Shown here: positions 23,166 through 34,544 of the stretch, piece after piece
Layout of the letters: each line of letters begins with the position of its first letter
Position numbering within the stretch: the stretch's first letter is position 1
Assembly (NCBI GenBank): GCA_013407085.1
Contig: JACCGJ010013588.1
Coordinates: 1 to 64,000 of the forward strand
Direction of reading: 5' to 3'
Length of the DNA: 64,000 bases
From: Atriophallophorus winterbourni
Lineage: Eukaryota > Platyhelminthes > Trematoda > Plagiorchiida > Microphallidae
Position numbers and translations under genes: made by a program
The notes under the pieces: model-generated
The model's database searches: none
Told to the model about the DNA's origin: nothing
What the model saw: the letters and a program-made list of their open reading frames with translations, nothing else

Positions 23166-23396
23166 GTAAGGAAATTATTTAAATGTTCATTTGTCCTATA
23201 TTTATCGCTACTCAACGTATTATTTCAAAATTTCAGAATTGAAGATTTCTCATAAATTGCTTATCAAATCATTGGCTAGCCAAACTCAGATCTAGGTGGT
23301 TGTAAACTAAATTCGCGTAGGATGAGATTCAAGTATTATTCCACGCATAAAATATGCACTTATAACCAAAGAAAAACTTCATTTTCTCAATCGGTA

Positions 23397-24718
23397 AATA
23401 TTTTATATAAGGGAGGAGCTTCCTCGGCGGTCAAAAATTACCGCCCGCTTAGCCTCACTAGTGTACTGTGTAAGGTTATGGAAAGATTTATCCGTGTTAA
23501 AATATGTGGATATCTAACCAAACACTCTCTTTTGAATGGCGCACAACACGGCTTCCTAAAAGGTAGGTCATGTCTGACAAATTTGTTGAGCTTTCTTAAC
23601 GAGGTTACTAAGAGGATGGATGATGGTATAGCTGTAGAAGTCTTCTATCTCGACTTTAGTAAGGCTTTTGATTCAGTCAACCATAGGCTCTTGCTTCTCA
23701 AACTCTCAGCCATAGGAGTATCAGGGAACCTTCTGGGCTGGATTCGAGCATTCCTTAGCGACCGTTCCTTTACTGTCAGGGTAGATGATACTTACTCCGC
23801 AAGTGCGCATGTAACGAGTGGGGTTCCCCAGGGCTCAGTCTTGGGGCCGTTGCTGTTCCTCATCTTCATTGATGATCTAGCCAGCCAACTGCGCTCACCC
23901 TGTTATATGTTTGCTGACGACGTTAAAATTGTCGGTAGGTCGGATAACTCCGATCTGATAAGTGATGTGGAAGCTGTAACAGCATGGGCGGGTAAGTGGG
24001 ACCTTCCCCTTAACCTAGATAAGAGTCACTTGCTCTCTACACTAGCAGGCAACATGATTGTGTCTACGCCCTCAGCTCACACGGAGTTCCGTAGGGTAAA
24101 GTCTACTAAGGACCTAGGAATCGTAGTCTCCGCAAACTTTAAGTGGGCTGACCAATGTGCTGCTGCAGCTCAAAGGGCCAGGAAGGGAACTCTTTCGACT
24201 ACGTTCAGCCCTCACTTGCAGAAAAAGCTGAGGTGCTATTGCCCCTCTACAAGGCAATAGTAAGGCCACATTTAGAATACTGTATCCAGGCTTGGAAGCC
24301 GTATTACCAGAAGGATATAGTGCAGCTAGAAAAGGTACAGAAGCTGGCCACTCGCATGATCGAGGGGTTAGCATACACCAATTATGAAAATCGTCTATTA
24401 ACACTAGGACTTTTCTCACTTAGGAGGAGGCAACTTAGGGGGGATCTTATAGAGACCTTTAAGGTTGTCAAAGGACTAAGTTGTTTAGAATTCGATGACT
24501 TCTTTCGGTTCTCTCCTTTGGTTGGTACACGAGGGCACAGTTTTAAGCTAAGTAAACAGCACACCAGGCTCGAATCCAGAACGCACTTCTTTAGCATCCG
24601 TATAGTGAACGCGTGGAACTCACTTCCCGCAGAACTAATCTTGGCAACTTCAGTAATTGCGTTCAAACATGGGCTGGACGAACGGTGGCAGGTGCTCTTC
24701 CCGGAGCATTACCGTTAA
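23397..24718 (+). mobile_element. 5'-truncated CR1/Jockey-like retrotransposon
   Basis: The stretch begins inside the reverse transcriptase (KNYRPLSLTSVLCKVMERF) and continues through AQHGFLKGRSCLTNLL, the FYLDFSKAFDSVNH motif, GVPQGSVLGPLLFLIFIDDL and the catalytic FADD (MFADDVKIVG). A frameshift at about 24180-24230 moves the rest to another frame (LPLYKAIVRPHLEYCIQAW) up to a TAA at about 24718. Otherwise it is nearly intact, so insertion was fairly recent. Sharp 5' truncation is typical of target-primed reverse transcription. Confidence 0.88.
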
Positions 24719-25464
24719 GACTAAATCCCTCATTTTATGATCAAAAAAACACAAAAATATTCGAAAAACATTTTGAAACACAAAAAAGAGTTTCTTTTTC
24801 ATTTTTTCGCATTTGTGGAAATAAACTGCTGTCCATCGTCTTTTCATTCGATTGGACATGCAACATGCATAACTCTCTCACCTTTCGGTGATGAGACATC
24901 TCCCATCTTCCATTCACAGTTACACACGCCTGTGTTACTTACGAATCAATCCTGGTAGTGGTGGGTGTTTTCAAGCACACCTCCGAAAGAATCTGGGCAC
25001 TTGTTTCGACTTGGTCGACTATCGCCCTGTGACACTGATACTGATACTGAAAACATTTGCTTTGAAAATAACCTTGCGATTGATGAGTTCTGTTCAAATA
25101 TCATTCGAGTTATCAACCTTGAAACGCAATGAGTAGCTGACTGTTTAAAGTTTACTAACTGATTATGCCGTAAAGTTGAATTAATTTTAAACATTTTACT
25201 TCAAGCAACCTACCACGAAAAATATCTATGTTTAGTTGACGTATCTCGACTACATTCCGTTATGTGGCATTCATTAAGCAGATCACAATTTATGTAAAAT
25301 CTTAAAACATGAATTAGACAAATTTGAAAAAAATGAGGATTTTTGAATTGTTTCATTTGATTGTGATGTCGCATATTCCAGCGTCACGAAGCACGTTCAT
25401 ATTCTCCAGAAACGGGATAATACAGAAAGAATGAACCGATGTTTTTTCTCAATTCCGCTTACAG

Positions 25465-25535
25465 ATTTGCGTTTCGTTTACCAAACCGAGGTGGATACCA
25501 GCTTGAGTGATTTCAATGAAAAAACTTGCCATGAA
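25465..25535 (+). CDS. Candidate exon, unit 5 first half (unknown gene)
   Basis: An acceptor (TTCCGCTTACAG) and a perfect donor (GTGAGT) bound 71 nt, two bases plus 23 codons, phase 1 to phase 0. It reads LRFVYQTEVDTSLSDFNEK then TCHE. The cysteine three residues from the exon end matches the 20417 exon. It is followed in phase by the exon at 25817. Confidence 0.6.
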
Positions 25536-25816
25536 GTGAGTATAAGCCTCGAAAAGATGGAAGTAGAATTTTGACCTTTCCAGGAGTAGGTACGGTTAGA
25601 TTTGCGTCTCTATTGCGATCAATTATAATCTATTACAAATCAGGAAATTAATCTAGAATGATTGATAGCATTTGGAAATATCGGTCATGTATGATAATTA
25701 CTAACGAGAAAGCCTAGTTCAACGTAGGCCAAAAGTATATCACGACTAACAGACACGTTTATTGATAATCTTTATCCTGCAATGGAATCACATGCATCTA
25801 ATTTTCATTTATAAAG

Positions 25817-26053
25817 CTGCTGAGTTTATTTCGATTGGAAAACATGCGTCTTCCCTGCTTCACGAGATTGGACGATCCAGTCACTCGGTTGGTAACCGGA
25901 ACTGTTAGCATCATGGCTCCGATTGTATTCGGAGTGAATCAACCGGCATGGAATGCACCGCTCCTGGTCAACGCCATGCAAGTAGATCAAAATCGCTCGG
26001 TATTGTTTCGCCTGAGGTTGAAGCACAAATACAGTGCAAGTGATTGCATTTGA
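25817..26053 (+). CDS. Candidate exon, unit 5 second half, possibly terminal
   Basis: An acceptor (CATTTATAAAG) starts a phase-0 frame beginning LLSLFRLENMRLPC. It continues through VTGTVSIMAPIVFG, a glycosylation motif (QNRS) and SVLFRLRLKHKYS to a TGA at 26051-26053. A GTGATT donor at 26040 would end it in phase 1 like the other second-half exons. Alternatively this is the last exon, with AATAAA at about 26296 in the 3' UTR. Cysteine position and length fit the repeated unit. Confidence 0.55.
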   Translation: MLSLFRLENMRLPCFTRLDDPVTRLVTGTVSIMAPIVFGVNQPAWNAPLLVNAMQVDQNRSVLFRLRLKHKYSASDCI

Positions 26054-26295
26054 GACCGAATGGCAATTAATATTGTGTTCTTCATTGCATTCTTTGATAG
26101 TTTAAATGCTTGGTTTTTTGTCGGAAAATTTATATATTCAGTTTTGTTTTTTGTTCTTCAATTTCTAAATTTTTTAACCAATTTCTGAAGTTTTGGCTCG
26201 AAATATGGCTGTTTTCCAAAATGTGTGGTTTAATAACATGTTTGTTGTGAGTATTGTTAGCTGCATCATTGACGTGAAACTTTATCTAAAGCCGA

Positions 26296-26301
26296 AAATA
26301 A
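26296..26301 (+). promoter_or_regulatory. Possible polyadenylation signal
   Basis: AATAAA lies about 245 bp after the stop of the unit 5 exon in an AT-rich tract. By itself the hexamer is weak evidence in AT-rich DNA. Confidence 0.3.
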
Positions 26302-26759
26302 ATATTTCAAATATATAATATTTTGATATTCCAAATAATCACACTTTCTAGTGAATTATATACAATAATTTATATCCTAACAATTATAGAACTCATTGTC
26401 TTCAGCAATATTGAGTTCACCAGGTACGGGATCGCACGGATCCAAAGTCTAAATAACATAAACAAAGACATTGTAACCGACAATTCGGTCCGATGAAAAT
26501 CGAGTTCAACGTCAAAGATTTCAGTCACGATATAAACACCAATGTGTCTATCCAACGGTTGAGTGACGCGTCCAAGCCCACCAAAATATTGACAAGACAA
26601 TACGTGAGATGAGTACGGTACTATTGAAGCAAAATAATTATACAATAAAAATAGCAAACCTCAATTATTCCGCTTCGTACTGAATCCAAAACAAGAATAT
26701 TCAACAGTAACAATGACCACGAACGATTTCAACTTCAAATAAAGATACACAAAATTAAG

Positions 26760-27913
26760 CTCAAGAACGAATAAATTCAAGTAGTTCGGTAAAAAAATGG
26801 TAAAATATACAAAATACCAGCAGATTTAAACAGTTAGTTGTCAATAAAATAAATTCAATGTACATCTCACAGAGATTATGAATACCAAAAATGATGGGGA
26901 AGTGCATGACCCGTAATATATTGAATCCATAGAAGGTTAAGTCTGAATAATATGTAATTAGTTGTTTCGGACGTCTACTCGCTGTATAGATAGCGGGTTG
27001 TTGGTAAATGCTTGATGTATAAGTGGTTATTATCAAATATGGCAAGGTTGCCATGATAGTGTCATGCTGAAAGTACCTACTGGCTTTTGGCCCTAAAATG
27101 TTTCCGTCAGAAACTTAACGCAAGCACGAATGTCAGGATAGGAAAGATTGCGTATGTTATGAATTGCGCACCGTTTAAAGCAGACGATAAAACGCAAAGG
27201 ATATCGCCCAAGGGTAAGTGGAGAGGTGTGATGAAAGAATAGGTGTCCCTGAGCTGTGCGATGCCCTCGGTAGCTTGCACTGCAGCGATTTCGCCGAGGT
27301 CGAGAGAGAGTGACAACTCTATCATACACGTTATATAGATGGGAATTGTGGCACCTAAGATATATCGTATGCCAGTCGTGAACTGACTGACAAAATTCTG
27401 GTGCGTGGTCTTTCTAGGAGAGCACCTACCCAAGATCCGTTCATTGATGTACGAGGAGCTTATAAGCAGTAAACAAGGTAAACTCTTTTCCCTGCAGATT
27501 GTGTTCTAACTCGATTTGTGAATCGATTAGCAAGTGTAGTTATATGATGCATATGACGTGCTGATTTGAAACGTGATGAAAAGAGGTAAAAAAATATTAA
27601 CCCGTAAAAATGCCGATGTAAATCGTGAAAGATAATGACGTACCTGAAAAATTTGTGAAGTGTTCGTGGGTATTGATGTTACTAATTGCAGTACACGAAT
27701 GATTCGTGCATCACGTCGGACTGACCAATTTGTAGTAGACCGACCACTACAATAATGTCCCCAAAAATTTTGGAGAAAAAGCACAGGCGATGAAAGATAT
27801 ATCACAGTAGCCAAAACGTGTAATAAGATACAGGTTAGCAATTACGGAACATGAATCAACGGAATTTGTACGAGGTCAATTGTTATTAGGTACAGTAAAA
27901 TAATGTTGTTACA
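26760..27913 (-). mobile_element. CsRn1-like deletion derivative, 3'-truncated
   Basis: On the minus strand, the LTR (27731-27913) is followed by a degraded primer-binding site (TTGGTCAGTCCGACGTG) and then directly by the integrase zinc-binding region (IRNLSYPDIRACVKF). Gag, protease and reverse transcriptase are missing. The order and junctions match the element at 44165-46635 throughout, so both descend from one deletion founder. The right-hand end, including the second LTR, is missing here. Confidence 0.75.
27731..27913 (-). repeat. 5' LTR of deletion derivative
   Basis: The 183-bp repeat starts TGTAACAACATTA on the minus strand and ends CTACA. It is homologous to 19706-19890 and 44165-44344. 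Confidence 0.7.
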
Positions 27914-28019
27914 AATTGAAAAAATGTAGAAGAAGAAGAAAATGCGTTCATTTGTTTACATGAAGTTTCAATAATTACAATAATTTGTCCACAAATCTGA
28001 GAAAAATTGAAATGAAAGA

Positions 28020-28400
28020 AATACCAATGGCGTGTTCTAAACGACGTTTTGCAGAATAAATAGTATACGTGAGCCAAAATACTGTCAGGTTACCATTCGC
28101 GATTTAGTTATAAAATGAAGTTAAAATAATCACGAGGTGATCCCAATATCTGTCATGAAAATTTCAGGCGCATTTCATACTCCGAAACAGCCATTGATTG
28201 ATTAATGAAGTATCGAGCGAGATAAGGATAACAGATTTTTATGGATTTATTAGTTCTTGAAAAGGGAATAAAATATTGGCTTGTGGTGGAAGAAACAGAT
28301 TTACATAAAACGATTGTCTTTTTAGTGTATGTCAACTATCAGAAGTCAACAGAGCGATTTTATTTTACATATGCACAGTCTACCTGAATGCGTTTTGAAC
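28020..28400 (+). repeat. Dispersed repeat, copy 2
   Basis: This is homologous to 10870-11330: GCCAAAATACTGTCAGG, CGAGGTGATCC and TTTATTAGTTCTTG occur in the same order and spacing. It begins soon after the LTR edge at 27913. No coding sense was seen. Confidence 0.5.
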
Positions 28401-29129
28401 AAACGGCTTGGCGTGAAGCTTGGTAAAACGGATGTGTTGAGGCGAGGGATTTAAAATTAATATAGACGAGTGAATTACCAAGGAACAATATGATGCGTTC
28501 TTCACGGTAGTTGTGATCATGTTCGACATTCGGTGTTCAATTATTCAGCATCTAAGACACCTGGCCCTCAAAATCAAAAATGATTGAACAAGCAGACCAC
28601 TCGATCGTTGTTTGCTCCTCCACAATATACCAGCTAATATGAGATCACACGTCATACTTGGAGTGCAATAATGTAGATTGATTTATCGTGCCTATCTTTG
28701 GTCTGGATTCATATTTATACGCAATGGTAAGTTGAATCCCAGCGGCACTAACAAAACTTGGTCTGACGAAATTCACGTCAGCAGAAACCCGCGTTAGCCG
28801 ATAGTTAGCGAGGCTTATTCCGATTGATATGAATCACCGACCGAGCATAAATATAAGGCAAACATTTGAATAATACTGCTGATTGAATGTTTGGATTCGG
28901 GCTAGTAAATATCTCAAACTGATGAGCTCTGTCGGTAGATAGAGAGCTCATTCATCCATACGCATGTGTGCTCAAATAACAGGCACTTTGAATATCGGGA
29001 CATTCAAGATCGCATTTTTATTGCTCGAATTTGAGTTTACAATTTCAGCCGAATCCAAACATGTTCACGCGAATCAACGGTATTATACAAAATCCGACCA
29101 AATTTCTATTCGTTTAAATTACCCATGTC
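28401..29129. other. No gene recognised
   Basis: Only short unsupported frames were seen, with no recognisable repeat or splice pattern. Confidence 0.4.
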
Positions 29130-29470
29130 TTATGTATTGTGGTGCTCACATCCCCATCTCTTACACACCACTACCGGTTTCTGGCTGTTTGCCGTCATCA
29201 GGTGGAGACAGTAAGATCAGTTTCAGTGAGCCTTGAAACAGTGGGACAGCGGTAAACAAAGCTTAACATGTATGCAACTGTTATATAGGTTTCTTACAAA
29301 TAAATACGATGGTCAAATACAGAATCTCCAAGTGATTCCTGGACAAGCATTTTAGTCGCTTATAAACGAAATATATATTCTGGTGCTTCCATCGCCATCC
29401 CGGGCTGTTTGCTGTCATCCCATGGAGACAGTAAGATCAGGTTCAGCGAGCCTTGAAATAGCTTATGGTG
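29130..29470 (-). repeat. Units of the dispersed 235-bp family
   Basis: 29130-29345 is a nearly complete unit in the opposite orientation to the array at 49.9-51.2 kb (ACCACTACCGGTTTCTGGC, then CAGGTGGAGACAGTAAGATC). A second partial unit lies at about 29375-29470. The interior also matches (reverse of GACCAAGAATCACTTTG). Confidence 0.65.
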
Positions 29471-29496
29471 ATAAACAAAGGTATACTTGTACGTTA

Positions 29497-29715
29497 CCAG
29501 ATCATATGAAATCGCAGACTGCGACACTGAGGATTCGTCGGTTTGCGCAAAACTAAAGCTTCACCAGTCGCCATTTCACCGCACCAAATTGTTTGCAAAA
29601 TAAAGGATGGGTGTCACTCTCATGTGCAAACCTAAAATGGCTGCGCGATTTGCAGAGGCCTTTCAGAGCCCAGTTCAAAATGACAACTCCACTAGAATCG
29701 GCTTCAAAATACTGA
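29497..29715 (+). mobile_element. RTE fragment
   Basis: This matches 62996-63215 in the RTE element at the window end (AGATCATATGAAATCGCAGACTG, then TTTCACCGCACCAAATT). It covers the end of the endonuclease domain and is broken. A second RTE segment starts directly after it. Confidence 0.65.
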
Positions 29716-29724
29716 GATTCGCTG

Positions 29725-31990
29725 AAATGCAGCAGAACCAAGCAGCAGCCGGAACGAACAGATAAAAACTCTAAATCTTAAGTGAATTACTGTTACCATT
29801 ACGTTGATCAACGTTTAGCACCTACGCTCTCTACGACGCCTTCTGAAAAAGACACTTTTTATCATAACCACACAACAGTACTAAAAACGTACAATAAAAA
29901 ACTGTGCAGTGGTATTGGATGATTTCAGTACCCGAGTTGGTGCAGATTACGAGTCTTGGCAAAACTGTCCAGGAAGGTTCGAAGTAGGTGAAACCAATTA
30001 AAATGGACAACGCGTTTTAGAAATGTGAACACAGACCAGTCTTAGTGTCTGTAACACTTTCTTTCCAACAAAATCACAGCATAAAACCTCTTGGAAACAT
30101 CCTCGGTGTTAGCGTTGGCATCAGCTTGATATTATTCTTGTTAGGCACACTAGTATAGGAAGCATACTACTCACCTGATCGAAGCAAAGTGCATACTGTT
30201 ACACAGAGCATTTGCTGGTTTGTGCAAAGCTAAATTTTCCCCAGACAAGATTTAGCCGGACCAAATTGTCTGCTAAAACAAGGGACCTAATCTAGTTTCA
30301 CGATTTTCAAAAGCCTTCATAGCTCATTTTAACAAGTCAACATCACTCGAATCGGCTTCAGAAAACTGGGAGTAGATAAAAAGTTGAATATACCGGGTCG
30401 CACCTTCCACTTACGGTCCGAAGGATGCTCGAACGAGCGAAGCAGGTGCTTCTAAGATGATGATTGCGTTTGAATAGAAAAGAGCTGCAGCAGATAAAAA
30501 GAGCTCTTCTCCTATCTTTACTCTAGGAAGAGTACGGTTTCACCGCATTTAATTAAAAAGGTTAAGCGGTTGCCGACCATCGAATATCTAGATGATCCTC
30601 TTAATCTTAATGATCTCAATAGTGCAATCGACCTCATAGCGAATGAGAAGTCTACTGAGTTTATCCAATGCCGTAGATCCGCATTATTAGAGCCTATTCA
30701 CCTCGAGCTTCTCCAGTGCTGGCGAGATGAGTGTGCACCACAAGAGATGCGAGACACGAATAACATCACGCTATTAAAAATAAGGGTGAGAGAGGCGTCT
30801 GCAACAATTACAGAGGAATCTCCATTCTGACTGATTTAGGCAAATTGTTTGCTAAAGTCTTACAGATCCGGCTCCAAGTTTTAGCTGTTCAATTTTGATT
30901 TATTAAGGAAGATGATTATCTCCTCCATGATAAAATTCTAAGAAGGGTGTTGGGAACTACTTGTACCATTATATGATATTTTTATTGATTTATCCTAGGC
31001 ATCCCTCTCAGTCGGCATGTTGGGTCTTTTCAAAAGGCAGAATTACAGAATGCCCTCCAAGGCTGCTAAAACTCGTTATTTCGCCCCACTTCGGCATGAG
31101 CAGCTCAGGACATTCAACGGTTGCATTTTAGAAGCTTCAACTATTCACAGAGGCTTCAAAGTGGGTTTTGCTGCCACATTTTTAGGTCTTTTCTCTCCAC
31201 TGCTTAAAAAAACATTTTCAGGACGAAAATAGAAGGTATTTACTTACGCGCGCGAAGTGATGGCAAAGCTTTCAACCTGAACCGGTTAAGAGCAAAAAGT
31301 AAAGTCCGAGATGGGCTAATGCGGGACCTGCTCTTTGCCGACGATCTAGTTCTCATTTCTCACTCCTTCGGTCTCTGGTGTACTGTTTTTCGTCTGCATA
31401 CAAATACGTTGGGTTATCAAAGAGCATGAGCAAGATCAAAGTCACAGGTCAAGGGATTTTGTTGCCTCCGATCATCACTGGTGAAAACTGTCAGCTTGAA
31501 CCAGTACATCATTTCACATATGTTGCATCAAACATTGCGGATAACCTCTCGCTAGAAACGTAGATTGAATAGCGAACTTGCAGAGCATCTGTTATTTTGT
31601 TTCGATTAAACTCTCATGTTTGGGGTAACCGCAACTTGTTTGCAAAGAGAAGTATGATGATGATTGAGCAGACCCCAACTGCTGTACAAAGACGTTTGCA
31701 GAAAAGATATAAACGCTCTTTTGATTGACAGAGCGAGTTGAGAAGTCCTTGCCCTTGACCGCTTACATTGGCTGCTTTGCGCAATGCGTCGTCTGCAAGC
31801 TGAAGAGGGGCAAATAAAGCTCAAGCTGCTGAACGCAAAACTTCCCGCTGGCGTGCAACTGACGCTGATCGACCGAATTCTTCCTATTTTTGCTAGCGCT
31901 GCGGTAGAGATTGCTCCTCCCGAATCGGACTGTTTAGGTATTCTAAAAGCTGCGGAATATCAAAAAGACATGCGATTGTGATGTACATCC
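29725..31990 (+). mobile_element. Decayed RTE retrotransposon
   Basis: The segment starts in the endonuclease domain (TTGGATGATTTCAGTACCCG corresponds to the VVLGDFNARV coding stretch of the copy at 62.7 kb). It continues through the linker and reverse transcriptase (YLDDPLNLNDLNSAID; GNCNNYRGIS-like sequence at 30.8 kb) to a C-terminal part (LNAKLPAGVQLTLIDRILP at 31.8 kb). Stops and frameshifts occur throughout. It is related to but older than the copy at 61.6-64 kb. Confidence 0.7.
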
Positions 31991-32125
31991 ATAGTCGTGA
32001 TCGACAGAACGGGGCCAGCAACAACCCGTTATTTACTACTATTTTTCATATTTTTATTCATACCGTAATCATGTGGTGTTGTAAAGTGTTTACATTTAAA
32101 CCATAAATTATTTATTCCTTGATAC
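31991..32125 (+). mobile_element. CR1-like 3' tail
   Basis: The sequence ATTCATACCGTAATCATGTG and the following 60 bases are the reverse complement of the 3' end of the CR1-like element at 35500-35575. They end in ATTATTTATTCCTTG, a degraded octamer tail. Only the non-coding tail is present, as in strong 5' truncation. Confidence 0.6.
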
Positions 32126-33615
32126 ATGGTTATGATATAAGATGATGAAAATACATTATTCTACTTGAAATTTATTTAAGTAGCCAATAATAATAAATAA
32201 TATCATATCATGCTTCGTCTAAAGGTAATGCTTAGCAAAAGGATAATTGCAGTACGATGCCTAGTTGCTCATCTTTTTAATAACATTTTTCAATAGTGAT
32301 GATAATTTAAGAATTTCCCTGTTGTATGCTTCTTATATTTTATTTTGCAGTTGGAAATTTTGGTGTATGTAAGCCGCAAATTTAGACGCACGTTTTGCTC
32401 GGCCTTTCTATTTGCGCTGTTTAAAGTTAATTATCCACACAATTTTCTTATTTTCTTTTATAATGTAACCTTTTCGCTGTCAAATATTTTACCGAATTTT
32501 ATATATAAACCAACAAATTTCAACGCTCCACGTGCTTCATATGGGATGCACTTTTTATGTTTTGAAACATGGTACTTTCGCTGCGCCGGTTGGAGAAAAA
32601 AGAACATCCAAACATCGCTAAATGAATAATGCAAACGTCAAAAAACCGATTTTCTCGTGTCTGCTGTTATGGCATGCAAATACCGTTATTTCTTTTAAGT
32701 TCTTATGAACCGAATTTCCTTTATATTAACCAGACACATAAATTTGAGTTGATAAAGTTATTCTCGCCATCTGTCTCAAATGAAACTTTATGAATGTCTC
32801 GCGTGTTTCACAGCTTATTACCTCGTCACATAATCATGTGTTTTTTTACTTTGAACTTTAGTCTTGTTCAGTTGTTATTTCTTCTTAAATCAAATGCTAA
32901 ACTTTATTCCGCGAAAGAAATCGTGTTCAATACATCGCGTCCAAATTAATATTGCGGTGTAAAGGTATTCAAAAATTATTTATTTGGCCAACACAATAGT
33001 TCGTTAGCTAACTGAAGACTCCGTGTTTCCGTTGCTTTACAGTACACCGTTCTTGATGCTCTAGGTAGCTTAATTCAAAAAATCCCTGTGCCTTCTCAAA
33101 CATAAGCCCCTTCAAATTGCTTTATTTTCCATGAAACCGTTTTTTATAGTTCGAAAACCAGTAGCATATACCAGTTGACTGAAAATTTTATTCAAAATGT
33201 GATCCTCATTTTCAACTCGGAGAATCCCACGTTCTGCTTGTAACGTTTTAAATCATGGCGTGCAATATTTCCATAGAGATTTTAATATGCTCGAAGCGGA
33301 TTCCCTTAGGATAGCAAGTAATCTCCCCGCTGGTTTATGACCACATTTGTGTCTGGTAAAAATGGAACACATTAAGTGCATCTGCTGCTAAAACAGTTAT
33401 CTGAAAACGCATTGGTGAGTTGCAAGTTGAATTGTTCGTCAGATTTTGGTGGATTAAGTTCACGCAAGTTTTAAAGAGCTGACCCAATGTGAAAATTGAG
33501 GAAGCAACCAAATGCGTAGCTTAGCTCGTTTAAAAGTTTTAATGTAAAATGCAAGTAAATTATTCAATATATAATACGTGGTGAAAGCTATTTTTTATTT
33601 GAGGTTTAAATAATG
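32126..33615. other. No gene recognised
   Basis: This stretch is AT-rich (long T runs). An open frame of 94 codons at 32345-32629 is rich in Phe and Asn and lacks splice context or family resemblance. Nothing else is supported. Confidence 0.4.
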
Positions 33616-34480
33616 CTGTCAAACTTCATCTCACAATCATCTGCAGAACTGATTCGCGTCCAAATTTTCTTACAATCCGCGATCAGGACCATTTTGGATT
33701 ATATGAGAGGAAGGTGGTAAATCGTTTATGTGTAATGAAAATAGTAGCCGGCCTAGCATGGAACCTTGTGGGATTCCGCTGGTTATGTTTAACTTTCATG
33801 ATAGCACTCCGTTTATTTTAACTATGTCGTGACGATCTGAAATGTAGTCACAAAACCATGATTGGAGCGGTTCGCATATTCCATAACTTATCAGTTATTG
33901 AAGAAGCAAATGGTAATTGACTATGTCAAAAGCATCTGGAATGTCTAAGTAACAAACGTGAATGCAATAACTACTATCCAACTTCTTCGTTCAGTCGTCT
34001 AACGCTATGAAAAGATTCGTTAGACAAGAGCGATGAGAACGAAATCCATGCTGCGCCGACGAACACAAATTACGCAATTCAAAGTGTGTAACCATTCATT
34101 CCGAGATTATACGTTCCTCGACCTTACCATTAACAGGTAATAGTGTGATGGGACGATAATTTGCAGCGTCAACTCGGAAGCCTCCTTTGAAAAGAGGTGT
34201 AATCCCACCGGACTTCCAATATTTTGGTACCACTCCCTTAAGCAACCAATAGTTAAACAGGATGGAAAGCGGTTCACAAAGCTGACAATGACAGAACCTG
34301 AGCTCTTCCGGTGTGATGCCAGCCGTACCTGAGGATTTTCTTACATTTACTTTGAGCAATTGACTTGCAACAATCTCTGGATTCATCAAAATATCGCTAA
34401 ATGTTTCGATTCCTGCGTCGCCTGCATACTCACAACGTTCCACTATAAACCTTGGCATGAACACTTTAGATTAATAAATC
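33616..34480 (-). mobile_element. Truncated CR1-like copy
   Basis: This aligns with 36370-37215 of the intact element on the same strand. Conserved peptide stretches include RKSSGTAGITPEELRFCH, LCEPLSILFNYWLLKGVVP and NYRPITLLPV. It is truncated on both sides and broken by stops before the catalytic FADD, so it is inactive. Confidence 0.85.
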
Positions 34481-34544
34481 GCGATAATTAATGTTTTGTG
34501 GGTAGGTTTCTTCGATTCATGTTTGATACTATCGTTCATTTCGG

